The notes beneath the pieces are model-generated. The model ran no database searches, was not told the origin of the DNA, and saw only the letters and a program-made list of their open reading frames with translations. Positions 8,177 through 14,031 of a DNA stretch of 14,031 bases are shown here, one piece after another (position 1 is the first letter of the stretch; the number at the start of each line of letters is the position of its first letter). This stretch comes from an uncultured Alphaproteobacteria bacterium (GTDB taxonomy: Bacteria; Pseudomonadota; Alphaproteobacteria; RF32; CAG-239): the NCBI GenBank assembly GCA_949542085.1, contig CATGXW010000003.1:1-14031 (forward strand), in the 5' to 3' direction. A program made the translations under genes and the position numbers.

Positions 8177-8632
8177 CTTCTCCAGCTCCAAGAGTTTGGT
8201 TTTAACATCCAACCCGCCGGCATAACCGACCAATTTGCCGTTGCTGCCGATGACGCGGTGACACGGAATAATAATGGCAATCTTGTTTTTATTATTGGCC
8301 ATGCCGACGGCGCGGCAGGCTTTGGGATTTCCGCAGCGTCTCGCCAATTCGCCGTAGCTGATTGTTTCTCCGTATGGGATTTTTTGCAATTCTTTCCATG
8401 TGTTTTTTTGAAAATCGGTTCCGTTTACAAATAACGGCAAGTCGAAAATCGTTCGTTGTCCTGCAAAATATTCGGCCAATTGTTTTTCGGCTTTTTCCAG
8501 CAGAGATGTTTTCTTCTGACTGGTTTCTTCTGTAAACGTAGGAACAAAAAAACTGACGGCGGCCAACATCTTGTCTTTTTCTGCCAGAGTTAACAAGCCG
8601 ATAGGTGTTTGCATTGTCCAAAGATAAATCAT
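8159..8632 (-). CDS. ogt: Methylated-DNA--protein-cysteine S-methyltransferase
   Basis: The product is 157 residues, the usual length for single-domain Ogt. It removes O6-alkylguanine (and O4-alkylthymine) damage from DNA by irreversible transfer of the alkyl group to its own cysteine. The active site is IPCHRVIG with Cys124. The DNA-binding helix carries ISYGELARRCG with ACRAVGMA (91-112), including the arginine finger in CRAVG, and Asn113 begins the following loop. TPIG near residue 10 is typical of the family N-terminus. There is no Ada regulatory domain. ATG 8632 lies 2 bp after the ROK kinase stop, so it is the last gene of the operon, and its C-terminal codons overlap the terminator stem. 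Confidence 0.95.
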   Translation of the reverse strand: MIYLWTMQTPIGLLTLAEKDKMLAAVSFFVPTFTEETSQKKTSLLEKAEKQLAEYFAGQRTIFDLPLFVNGTDFQKNTWKELQKIPYGETISYGELARRCGNPKACRAVGMANNKNKIAIIIPCHRVIGSNGKLVGYAGGLDVKTKLLELEKKKGAL

Positions 8633-8634
8633 AA

Positions 8635-9510
8635 TTACTTCCCTAGCTTGTTTACCGCCAGTAACGCCGCGCCGACAAGCGCCGCATCATTGCCAAATCG
8701 GGCTTTTTTGAGTCTGAACGACGGAACCACCAGATTATCATTGGCTTTTGTTTCCATTTTTTGCTCGTCAAGAAAAGCGACCAACGAACCGAACAAAACA
8801 ATAACCTCGGGATCAAATAACGTGGCCAAACTGCGCAGGCCGGCGATAATATCATCGCACCATGAATCAAAAACCTGTTGCGCCGCGGCGTTATTCTCTT
8901 GTTTCAATTTTATCAAATCATGCGAGGTCATTTGCGGATTGTTAAAAGCCTCTTGTGCGTCCATAGCCAAGGCTTTTCCCGAGGCGTAAATTTCAAAGCA
9001 ATCATATGAACCGCATCCGCACAAGCGTTTGTGTCCTCTGTCAATCGGATAATGAGCCTCACCGGCCGCGCCGGATTTTCCCTTGAGTATTTTGCCGTCG
9101 ACGATAATACCTAGTCCCAAACCTGTTCCGATGGCGACAATGATGGCGTTTGCGCAGTTCATGGCGGCTCCGGCGCAATGTTCGGCCCAAGCCACGGCAT
9201 TGGCGTCATTTTCAACAATAACCGGCTTTGAAGATAGAGATGCGAAATCAAGATGATGATATCCCGCCGGCATATTGTGCGCTGACGAGACAATGTGCGT
9301 GTTGTCGGCATCAACCGCGCCGGCTGTTGCAAAAGAAACCGCGTCAATTTCATGGTCATGATCGTGAATGACATCGGTGAAAAGGCATTTAAGTTCGTCA
9401 AGGTTATCTGGGGTCGGAACGGTTTTCCGCTGTGTTAAAAAGGAACCTTGCTCATCAACAAGGGCATAAGCGACTTTAGTGCCGCCGACATCAAAAGATA
9501 GTATTTTCAT
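8635..9510 (-). CDS. ROK-family sugar kinase
   Basis: The product is 291 residues. It should phosphorylate a hexose with ATP in the cytoplasm; glucose, fructose or N-acetylhexosamine cannot be told apart. Phosphate motif DVGGTK is at 7-12, catalytic Asp102 lies in ENDANA, and GTGLGLG is at 128-134. The zinc motif CGCGSYDCFEIYASG is at 164-178 with Cys164, Cys166 and Cys171. Upstream, the family's GEIGH element reads GEAH (150-153), so the histidine is one residue closer to the Glu than usual. There is no DNA-binding helix-turn-helix, so it is not a ROK repressor. ATG 9510 begins 1 bp after the SUKH gene stop; a TTG at 9525 is in frame but would add a non-conserved tail before the DVGGTK strand. 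Tight spacing implies translational coupling. Confidence 0.9.
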   Translation of the reverse strand: MKILSFDVGGTKVAYALVDEQGSFLTQRKTVPTPDNLDELKCLFTDVIHDHDHEIDAVSFATAGAVDADNTHIVSSAHNMPAGYHHLDFASLSSKPVIVENDANAVAWAEHCAGAAMNCANAIIVAIGTGLGLGIIVDGKILKGKSGAAGEAHYPIDRGHKRLCGCGSYDCFEIYASGKALAMDAQEAFNNPQMTSHDLIKLKQENNAAAQQVFDSWCDDIIAGLRSLATLFDPEVIVLFGSLVAFLDEQKMETKANDNLVVPSFRLKKARFGNDAALVGAALLAVNKLGK

Positions 9511-9511
9511 G

Positions 9512-9931
9512 TTATACCGTATCAAGCCTTAAAACATTCCGAACCGCATCGGCACAGGAGTCATATTCGGTCAATACCGAAAAATCGTACTTATCAAGAA
9601 TTTGATAGGCATGCGCTTCGGTATTATACGCCAAATAATCATATTCGTTACTTCCCAAAATGACAAGATTTTTATCGTCGGGAATATCTGCCAGTGCGTG
9701 TTCGCTTAAAATATCGGCAAAATAGTCGGAGGAAGGGTTCAAGCCGAACACAAAAGCCCCTTGATAAGCAAATCCGTTGTAATGGTGTAAAAAAATCAGA
9801 AAATCAGGAGGCAGGAGAGCAATGTCGTTGAATGCCAAATCTTTCTGATAGCAAATAATGTCTTCAGCCACCGCGGGAGGATTGAATTTTGCGCCTGCCA
9901 GCGCGGCTAATTGTTTAATAAGATTTTCCAT
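9512..9931 (-). CDS. SUKH (SMI1/KNR4-like) protein, probable immunity protein
   Basis: The product is 139 residues. It shows the SUKH fold pattern: N-terminal helix, LPPDF at 40-44 followed by the FLHHYNGF helix end (47-54), then FVFGL, the strand NLVILGSNEYDYLAYN (88-103), and a closing helix around SCADAVRNVL (125-134). The closest style is the YrhA/SUKH_5 branch. SUKH proteins are known chiefly as immunity proteins that bind and block nuclease toxins in polymorphic-toxin and contact-dependent systems. The gene overlaps the end of the HNH-like nuclease gene by 17 bp, the expected arrangement for such a pair. ATG 9931 is chosen; a TTG at 9943 is in frame. Some SUKH proteins have no toxin partner, so immunity is inferred from position. 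Confidence 0.82.
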   Translation of the reverse strand: MENLIKQLAALAGAKFNPPAVAEDIICYQKDLAFNDIALLPPDFLIFLHHYNGFAYQGAFVFGLNPSSDYFADILSEHALADIPDDKNLVILGSNEYDYLAYNTEAHAYQILDKYDFSVLTEYDSCADAVRNVLRLDTV

Positions 9932-10949
9932 TCTTTTTACCAAACCCTAAACTTTGTAGATATTCCATTTCTCTCTGAGGATTTCGTCTAATCTGAAAAG
10001 CCGGATCATATCCGCCGAAAAAAACAATGTTTTCATCGATATCATACCCTTTTCCAAAATGCAACGAACGGTGATGCGGATGAATAAATGTCAGTACCAT
10101 ATTGGAGAAATTGTTAATTTCATACGGGTTCTCCATTTCATGAAAATTGGTGACATTTTTTATGTGATGTAAATCAAGAAGTTCACCGCAACAACCTTTG
10201 CGCATGTTGGTTAAAATTGACTGTGTGATTTGAGGTTTGACGCGCAAAGCCGTCATGATTTCCGTGAATTGCTGTCCGTAACAAGCTGCAAACATTTTCA
10301 AATGCTTGGAGCGGGAAGCTTCAAACGGACGATTGTTGCTTTTTTTCGCAATGTCTATAATTATGTCAACAAAGTCATAATAGTTCATATCTGAGATGAT
10401 AGACGGCGGAATGTTGTTTCCCGCCAATTGTCGGCAAATCCGCTTGCGTAACTGACGAAAATTGGCAAAGTTTTTCATTTTGTTCCATGCCGGAGAATCA
10501 TTGAGATTATAATCTGAGGAAGAAAACGGGGTTTCGATGGAATCTTCTTCAAAAATTTTGTTTTCGACATTAAGTTGCCTGTGGCGCAGATAGCTTTCAG
10601 AAAAATCTGTCATTCTCGGTCGGTGCATAATCCCGTCAAAATCAAAACGAATCATCATGCTTTCATCCGCCGATGCTTTGGGAATCGCGGGGTCGTGTTG
10701 GTGGGGTTGGAGGCCGAGAGACCGTAACAATAAATCAATTTCAGATTTCAAATAATCGGCTTTTGTTTTTCTGAGTTTGCGAAGCTCGGTCTTGGAGAGA
10801 CCGTTATAACGGTCTTTTTTCTGCTCTGGATTGGAGGGCTTTTTTCTTTTCAAAAATTGGGCGTGAGCAAGAGCATCCATTTTATCTCTAATGGCGGCGA
10901 CGACTTTTCGTTCGGTTAACAACCGTTGGTCTAGGGCCGATTTTTTCAT
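9915..10949 (-). CDS. HNH-like (LHH/HHH) nuclease, probable toxin
   Basis: The product is 344 residues. The first 80 are helical and strongly basic (KKPSNPEQKKDRYNGLSKTE), consistent with nucleic-acid binding. A middle region (about 95-245) is unrecognised. The C-terminal domain holds LLDLHHIKNV (258-266; His261, His262), then FSNMVLTF (Asn283), HPHHRSLH (290-297). This His-His, Asn, His-x3-His series matches the beta-beta-alpha metal fold of HNH/LHH nucleases, which cleave DNA or RNA. Cys253 and Cys254 (GCCG) precede it. There is no signal peptide, membrane segment or trafficking domain, so delivery outside the cell is not evident. GGAG 8 nt before ATG 10949 fixes the start. It heads an operon with the overlapping SUKH gene. 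Alternatives are a standalone homing or defence nuclease. Confidence 0.75.
   Translation of the reverse strand: MKKSALDQRLLTERKVVAAIRDKMDALAHAQFLKRKKPSNPEQKKDRYNGLSKTELRKLRKTKADYLKSEIDLLLRSLGLQPHQHDPAIPKASADESMMIRFDFDGIMHRPRMTDFSESYLRHRQLNVENKIFEEDSIETPFSSSDYNLNDSPAWNKMKNFANFRQLRKRICRQLAGNNIPPSIISDMNYYDFVDIIIDIAKKSNNRPFEASRSKHLKMFAACYGQQFTEIMTALRVKPQITQSILTNMRKGCCGELLDLHHIKNVTNFHEMENPYEINNFSNMVLTFIHPHHRSLHFGKGYDIDENIVFFGGYDPAFQIRRNPQREMEYLQSLGFGKKNGKSY
10798..10820 (+). other. Terminator-like hairpin antisense within the nuclease gene
   Basis: AGACCGTTATAACGGTCT (10798-10815) is a perfect 18-bp palindrome followed on the plus strand by a T run to 10820, the form of an intrinsic terminator for antisense transcripts. 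It encodes residues 45-51 of the nuclease on the other strand, where no U-tract follows the stem. Confidence 0.45.
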
Positions 10950-10957
10950 TAATAAAG

Positions 10958-10961
10958 CTCC
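10958..10961 (-). promoter_or_regulatory. Shine-Dalgarno of the nuclease gene
   Basis: GGAG on the minus strand, 8 nt before ATG 10949. It selects that start over a TTG at 11066 that would add 39 residues. Confidence 0.75.
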
Positions 10962-10989
10962 GGTTTTGCACTGAGGATAACAATCATTT

Positions 10990-11017
10990 TTGACAATGTC
11001 TAGAGAAAAAATAAAAT
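10990..11017 (+). promoter_or_regulatory. Candidate promoter for the large unknown gene
   Basis: TTGACA (10990-10995, perfect -35) is followed after 16 bp by TAAAAT (11012-11017, 5 of 6 to the -10 consensus) on the plus strand. Transcription from about 11024 would give a leader of roughly 160 nt containing the inverted repeat at 11091-11122. A second, weaker pair, TTGCAG (11105-11110) with TAATGT (11128-11133), lies nearer the gene. Confidence 0.45.
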
Positions 11018-11090
11018 TTTGTTCATTTGTTTGTCTATGGATGTTTATAGTAAATGATTCAATCAATAAAAACAGTGTGTTGAAATATTA

Positions 11091-11122
11091 TTTTGACAAA
11101 AAACTTGCAGGGTTTGTCAAAA
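11091..11122. repeat. Inverted repeat, operator-like, in divergent control region
   Basis: TTTTGACAAA (11091-11100) and TTTGTCAAAA (11113-11122) are perfect 10-bp inverted arms with a 12-bp spacer, so the centres are 22 bp apart, about two helical turns. A third copy of TTTTGACAA lies at 10988-10996, just upstream of the nuclease gene. In RNA the arms could also pair as a stem in the leader of the large gene. Confidence 0.5.
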
Positions 11123-11176
11123 TGTGTTAATGTAATTTTAAACATGCTTCGATAAGCTGTGTTAAATTGTTATTTT

Positions 11177-11181
11177 GGAGG
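11177..11181 (+). promoter_or_regulatory. Strong Shine-Dalgarno of the large unknown gene
   Basis: GGAGG, 6 nt before ATG 11188; the best ribosome-binding site in the window, which suggests high expression and fixes the start. Confidence 0.85.
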
Positions 11182-11187
11182 ACCACC

Positions 11188-14031
11188 ATGAGCGACTTTA
11201 CTGAACAACAGGAATTGGAAATCATCAACAGCCCTGATTTTGCAAAATTTTTACAAGAACGCCAAAATGCCGGTAGTGACAGGATTGGAATTGATGATTT
11301 CTTGGAGATTGCCGGCAATCAGGCGCGGTGGGAACAGCGCTTCGCTCAGCAGGCTCAAGAACAAAAAGAAGTCCAAAAGCCTGAATTGACATTAGCAGAA
11401 ATTCAGCAAAACCTTGACGCTCTTGAAACCACAACAGACAGCACAAGGGATACTGCTCTTGATGAATATTTTGAAAACCTCCAAAAAGATGCTCATGACA
11501 CATTAAACGATATTGTTAACGGAAAAATGGTCTTTGCCGAAGACACGTTTAATACGCCGGAAGCTTATGAAACAACAAAGAAATTTATTGAAAATATGGT
11601 CGGAGGGTATTCCGATACATCGCTTGGTGGTCAGAATAATGATGTTAATTTAAAAGATATTTATAATCAAGCGTTGGCTATGTTGGAATCAGCCAGAACA
11701 ACGTATGAAAAAAACAAACAAGCTTCAAATGATGATTTTACCAATGATGAACAACTGTATAACGGCTTTATGGAAACAGTTGATCAAGCGGCTTATATCA
11801 CCGATGAGAAAGAAAAAGACGAATATATCCGTGGTTTTATTGAGAAGAAAAACAAATATTTATCTACCAAAACCGCCGAAGAAAGAACAGCAATTGAAGA
11901 ACAGTTGACTCGTTTTCTTAACAACCAAGATGATGAAAAAATGTTTTGGGGTAATGATTTATTGGTTGTCGATGAAGATTTTAAAGATCGGTTTATCAGA
12001 TTAAATACCAACACCAAACAAACAACGCAAGAAGGCGTTAACGACACAGTCACGATTGACGAAGGCGGCGACGATAAAGAACAAACCAATGTAGACACAC
12101 AACAAGATTTACAAGAGATTCCGAATCTTGTTCATATTTTAACGCACACAGGTTTTAATAATAAGTCAATCATTGATGATTTAGCCTCACAACTGAGAGT
12201 GCCTGATTTAGATTCTAAGGTGCGTACAATTTTAGAAGCTGTTCAAACAGCCTATACAACATCGAATCACGAAGGCTTAACCACATTAAATGATTTGATT
12301 AAAGACAGCAGAGATGTAGAAATAGCGGAAAATGTCGCCAGAACATTTGGTTTTGAAAGTGCTCAGGAATGGCCGGTTACTAAAAAGCATATTACAGAAT
12401 ATGTTCCTGAACTCAAACCTGTTCAGACACATAAAGAAACGCGTTCTGTTCCTAATATGCTGATGGTTGTAACAGATAAGCGTGAAGCTGGAGCTAATCA
12501 TACGCCGGAAGAATTGATTGCGCAATTGGAAAGCATTAATGCCGCCGAACACGATTTGGACGCCGATCGTCTGAATAAAATGGTTTTGGCCGTTAAACAG
12601 TCTTACGGAATTTTGAGCAATCAGGATGTTTTAGATTCATTTGCCGGTGAAGAATTCGGTGAAATTTATACCAATGTCCAAAATATGCCGGCCGCAGAAC
12701 GGACAAGACGTCTGGAATCAGAAGGTTTCAGAAACTTTGAAACCCGAATTAACGGTGAAGACAATACCTTTGCCCGTGACAGATTATTGGCATTATATAT
12801 GTTGTCCGAGGCCAGAAAATATCCGTCAACGAAATATTCTTTGAATAATGTCATTCAAAATGAGGCGGATGTTAAGATTGGTGATTTTATAGCCAAGAAT
12901 GTTTACGGTTATGACGATCCGGTCAACCCGACATCAAACGGTGTTAAAGAACCGTACTTTACAAGAGATATGGAGATTGATGTTGTAACACCTCCGGCAC
13001 CTCAACCGAAGCCTGGGCCAAGACCTGGACCGACACCTCCGGTCAATCCGGTTGAAGATGAAAATGATGACATTTATCGTGAAAGAAGCCGGAATTCTGA
13101 TGAAAATGCCTTTATGGAAGACAAACTAAAATTAAAAGTTTTGTTGGATATGGGGATTATTAACCAGACACTTTATGATGCCGGAGTGCAAAATCCGTCA
13201 CATGCAATTGAAACTTTGAATGAAAAAAGAGCATTATCATCAGAAGAAATGGCTGACTATGAACAACGATTAACAACATTAATGTTGGATAATAATGAAG
13301 TTTTAGAACAGCTACGTCCTGAAGTTTTAGCTCAAAAATATAAAGAGTTAAAAGAAAACATTGCAAAAGCTCAAAATGATACAAATGCCAATGTTCAAAC
13401 AGATAAAACTCGTTTAGAAAGAGTTACTGCCCGGATAGATAAATTAATTGATGAATATTATCAGGGAACACAAACACTGGCTTTGGATTTATATAGTTAT
13501 GATGATCATACTAATATTGCGGATATTTATGATGGCTATATTGATATGCTGGATGCCCGTCAACCAGATGTAGAGAATAATGAAGAATTAAAAAACAAAA
13601 TAGATATAGTCCGTAAAAAATTGAATAATGATATCCATCGTTATGACGAAACATGGAATTTAGACGGAATAACAGCAGACGATTTACCTCGTATGGCAGA
13701 TAATCAGGAACGCTTATCTAAACAATTAAATGGTATCGAACTTGATGAAGAAACATATAAATGGTTAAATAATGTTCATTTCAAAACAGAAACAGGTAGC
13801 GAATATCCTCGTTTCTGCGATAATTTAGGACGTCCGATTAGCCAATGGGTTCCGGGGGCTAGAATTGCGGAAAACAGCCGCTTGGGCCATATGGTAGCAT
13901 TCGCTAAAAATAATACATTAATTCAACATTTGGCAGATAAGGAAAAAGTTTCAACTGAAGATTTGCAAAAAGATTTGCAAGATCAATTGAAAATCCAAAT
14001 CTTTTTTTTTTTCCATTTTTTATTAGGTATT
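11188..14031 (+). CDS. Large acidic protein of unknown function (3' end beyond window)
   Basis: At least 948 codons stay open from ATG 11188 to the window edge. I do not recognise the family. The protein is hydrophilic, rich in Asp, Asn, Glu, Gln and Thr, almost cysteine-free (one Cys), and lacks a signal peptide or membrane helix in the first 930 residues. Predicted texture is mostly helical. A stretch at 340-363 (beginning DLDSKVRTILEAV) resembles 456-479 (beginning DLDADRLNKMVLAV), suggesting degenerate repeats. A proline-rich linker (602-621, PPAPQPKPGPRPGP) separates an N-terminal part from a coiled-coil-like C-terminal part. In the last dozen codons, starting at a run of 11 T, the frame turns hydrophobic (Phe-rich). 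It diverges from the nuclease operon. A cytoplasmic scaffold, a phage-like structural protein or a secreted effector are all possible; none is shown. Confidence 0.8.
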   Translation, partial: MSDFTEQQELEIINSPDFAKFLQERQNAGSDRIGIDDFLEIAGNQARWEQRFAQQAQEQKEVQKPELTLAEIQQNLDALETTTDSTRDTALDEYFENLQKDAHDTLNDIVNGKMVFAEDTFNTPEAYETTKKFIENMVGGYSDTSLGGQNNDVNLKDIYNQALAMLESARTTYEKNKQASNDDFTNDEQLYNGFMETVDQAAYITDEKEKDEYIRGFIEKKNKYLSTKTAEERTAIEEQLTRFLNNQDDEKMFWGNDLLVVDEDFKDRFIRLNTNTKQTTQEGVNDTVTIDEGGDDKEQTNVDTQQDLQEIPNLVHILTHTGFNNKSIIDDLASQLRVPDLDSKVRTILEAVQTAYTTSNHEGLTTLNDLIKDSRDVEIAENVARTFGFESAQEWPVTKKHITEYVPELKPVQTHKETRSVPNMLMVVTDKREAGANHTPEELIAQLESINAAEHDLDADRLNKMVLAVKQSYGILSNQDVLDSFAGEEFGEIYTNVQNMPAAERTRRLESEGFRNFETRINGEDNTFARDRLLALYMLSEARKYPSTKYSLNNVIQNEADVKIGDFIAKNVYGYDDPVNPTSNGVKEPYFTRDMEIDVVTPPAPQPKPGPRPGPTPPVNPVEDENDDIYRERSRNSDENAFMEDKLKLKVLLDMGIINQTLYDAGVQNPSHAIETLNEKRALSSEEMADYEQRLTTLMLDNNEVLEQLRPEVLAQKYKELKENIAKAQNDTNANVQTDKTRLERVTARIDKLIDEYYQGTQTLALDLYSYDDHTNIADIYDGYIDMLDARQPDVENNEELKNKIDIVRKKLNNDIHRYDETWNLDGITADDLPRMADNQERLSKQLNGIELDEETYKWLNNVHFKTETGSEYPRFCDNLGRPISQWVPGARIAENSRLGHMVAFAKNNTLIQHLADKEKVSTEDLQKDLQDQLKIQIFFFFHFLLGI
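14002..14012 (+). repeat. Eleven-T homopolymer inside the large gene
   Basis: A run of 11 T in the coding strand encodes consecutive Phe at a sharp change from acidic to hydrophobic sequence. Loss of one T would give a TAG stop at 14024-14026. It may be a slippage site or a sequencing/assembly error near a contig end. Confidence 0.6.

Noticed and set aside
8635..9510. ROK protein as a transcriptional repressor (NagC/XylR type)
   Set aside because: At 291 residues it starts directly at the DVGGTK strand and lacks the N-terminal helix-turn-helix.
10950..11066. 39-codon N-terminal extension of the nuclease from a TTG start
   Set aside because: ATG 10949 has a well-placed GGAG, while the extension covers the promoter-like AT-rich region and begins with TTG.
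11793..12854. Minus-strand frames opposite the large unknown gene
   Set aside because: The plus frame is open throughout with a strong start signal and coherent composition; the opposite frames are short and lack ribosome-binding sites.

Overview
The window reads as chromosomal DNA of an AT-leaning alphaproteobacterium. The best taxonomic clue is the leftmost gene, whose N-terminal membrane segment and PAS organisation look like the DivL-type PAS histidine kinases of Rhodospirillales and relatives. The moderate GC content and single-domain housekeeping genes mixed with unknown membrane and TPR proteins would fit an uncultured host-associated lineage, but that placement is inference. No RNA genes, insertion sequences or CRISPR arrays were seen. 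Coding density is very high. The longest gap is about 240 bp (10950-11187), so no stretch over 300 bp lacks a gene.

Left part (1-5634). A partial PAS sensor kinase (minus) diverges from tsaB (plus), the partner subunit of tRNA t6A synthesis. tsaB converges on a membrane-anchored, coiled-coil TPR protein (minus), with only 2 bp between the stop codons. That TPR gene diverges from a small membrane protein (plus) that looks like the remnant of an endonuclease/exonuclease/phosphatase (EEP) domain with its catalytic residues missing. A second membrane-anchored TPR protein (minus) follows. Two single-pass TPR proteins therefore flank an apparent pseudoenzyme.

Middle (5716-8176). An 810-residue Lon-like AAA protease of the COG1067 type carries an intact Walker A and an intact Ser-Lys dyad. 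It ends at a strong hairpin that probably serves as a bidirectional terminator. The stop codon of the oppositely oriented ogt gene lies in the loop of that hairpin.

Right part (8159-11187). Four minus-strand genes form a very tight operon, transcribed from about 10949 down to 8159: an HNH-like (LHH/HHH-type) nuclease, a SUKH (SMI1/KNR4-like) protein that starts inside the nuclease gene, a ROK-family sugar kinase, and an O6-alkylguanine-DNA alkyltransferase (Ogt). The nuclease plus overlapping SUKH gene is the classic layout of a toxin-immunity pair. Its coupling to a sugar kinase and a DNA-repair protein is unusual and is the most system-like feature here.

Far right (11188-14031). A divergent gene with an excellent Shine-Dalgarno sequence stays open for 948 codons to the window edge. 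It encodes a large, acidic, Asn/Asp/Gln-rich protein of unknown function with a proline-rich linker and a probable degenerate internal repeat. It ends in an 11-T tract, where the reading frame turns abruptly hydrophobic. The divergent control region between this gene and the nuclease operon holds three copies of TTTTGACAA (one inverted) and a good promoter candidate, which suggests shared regulation.
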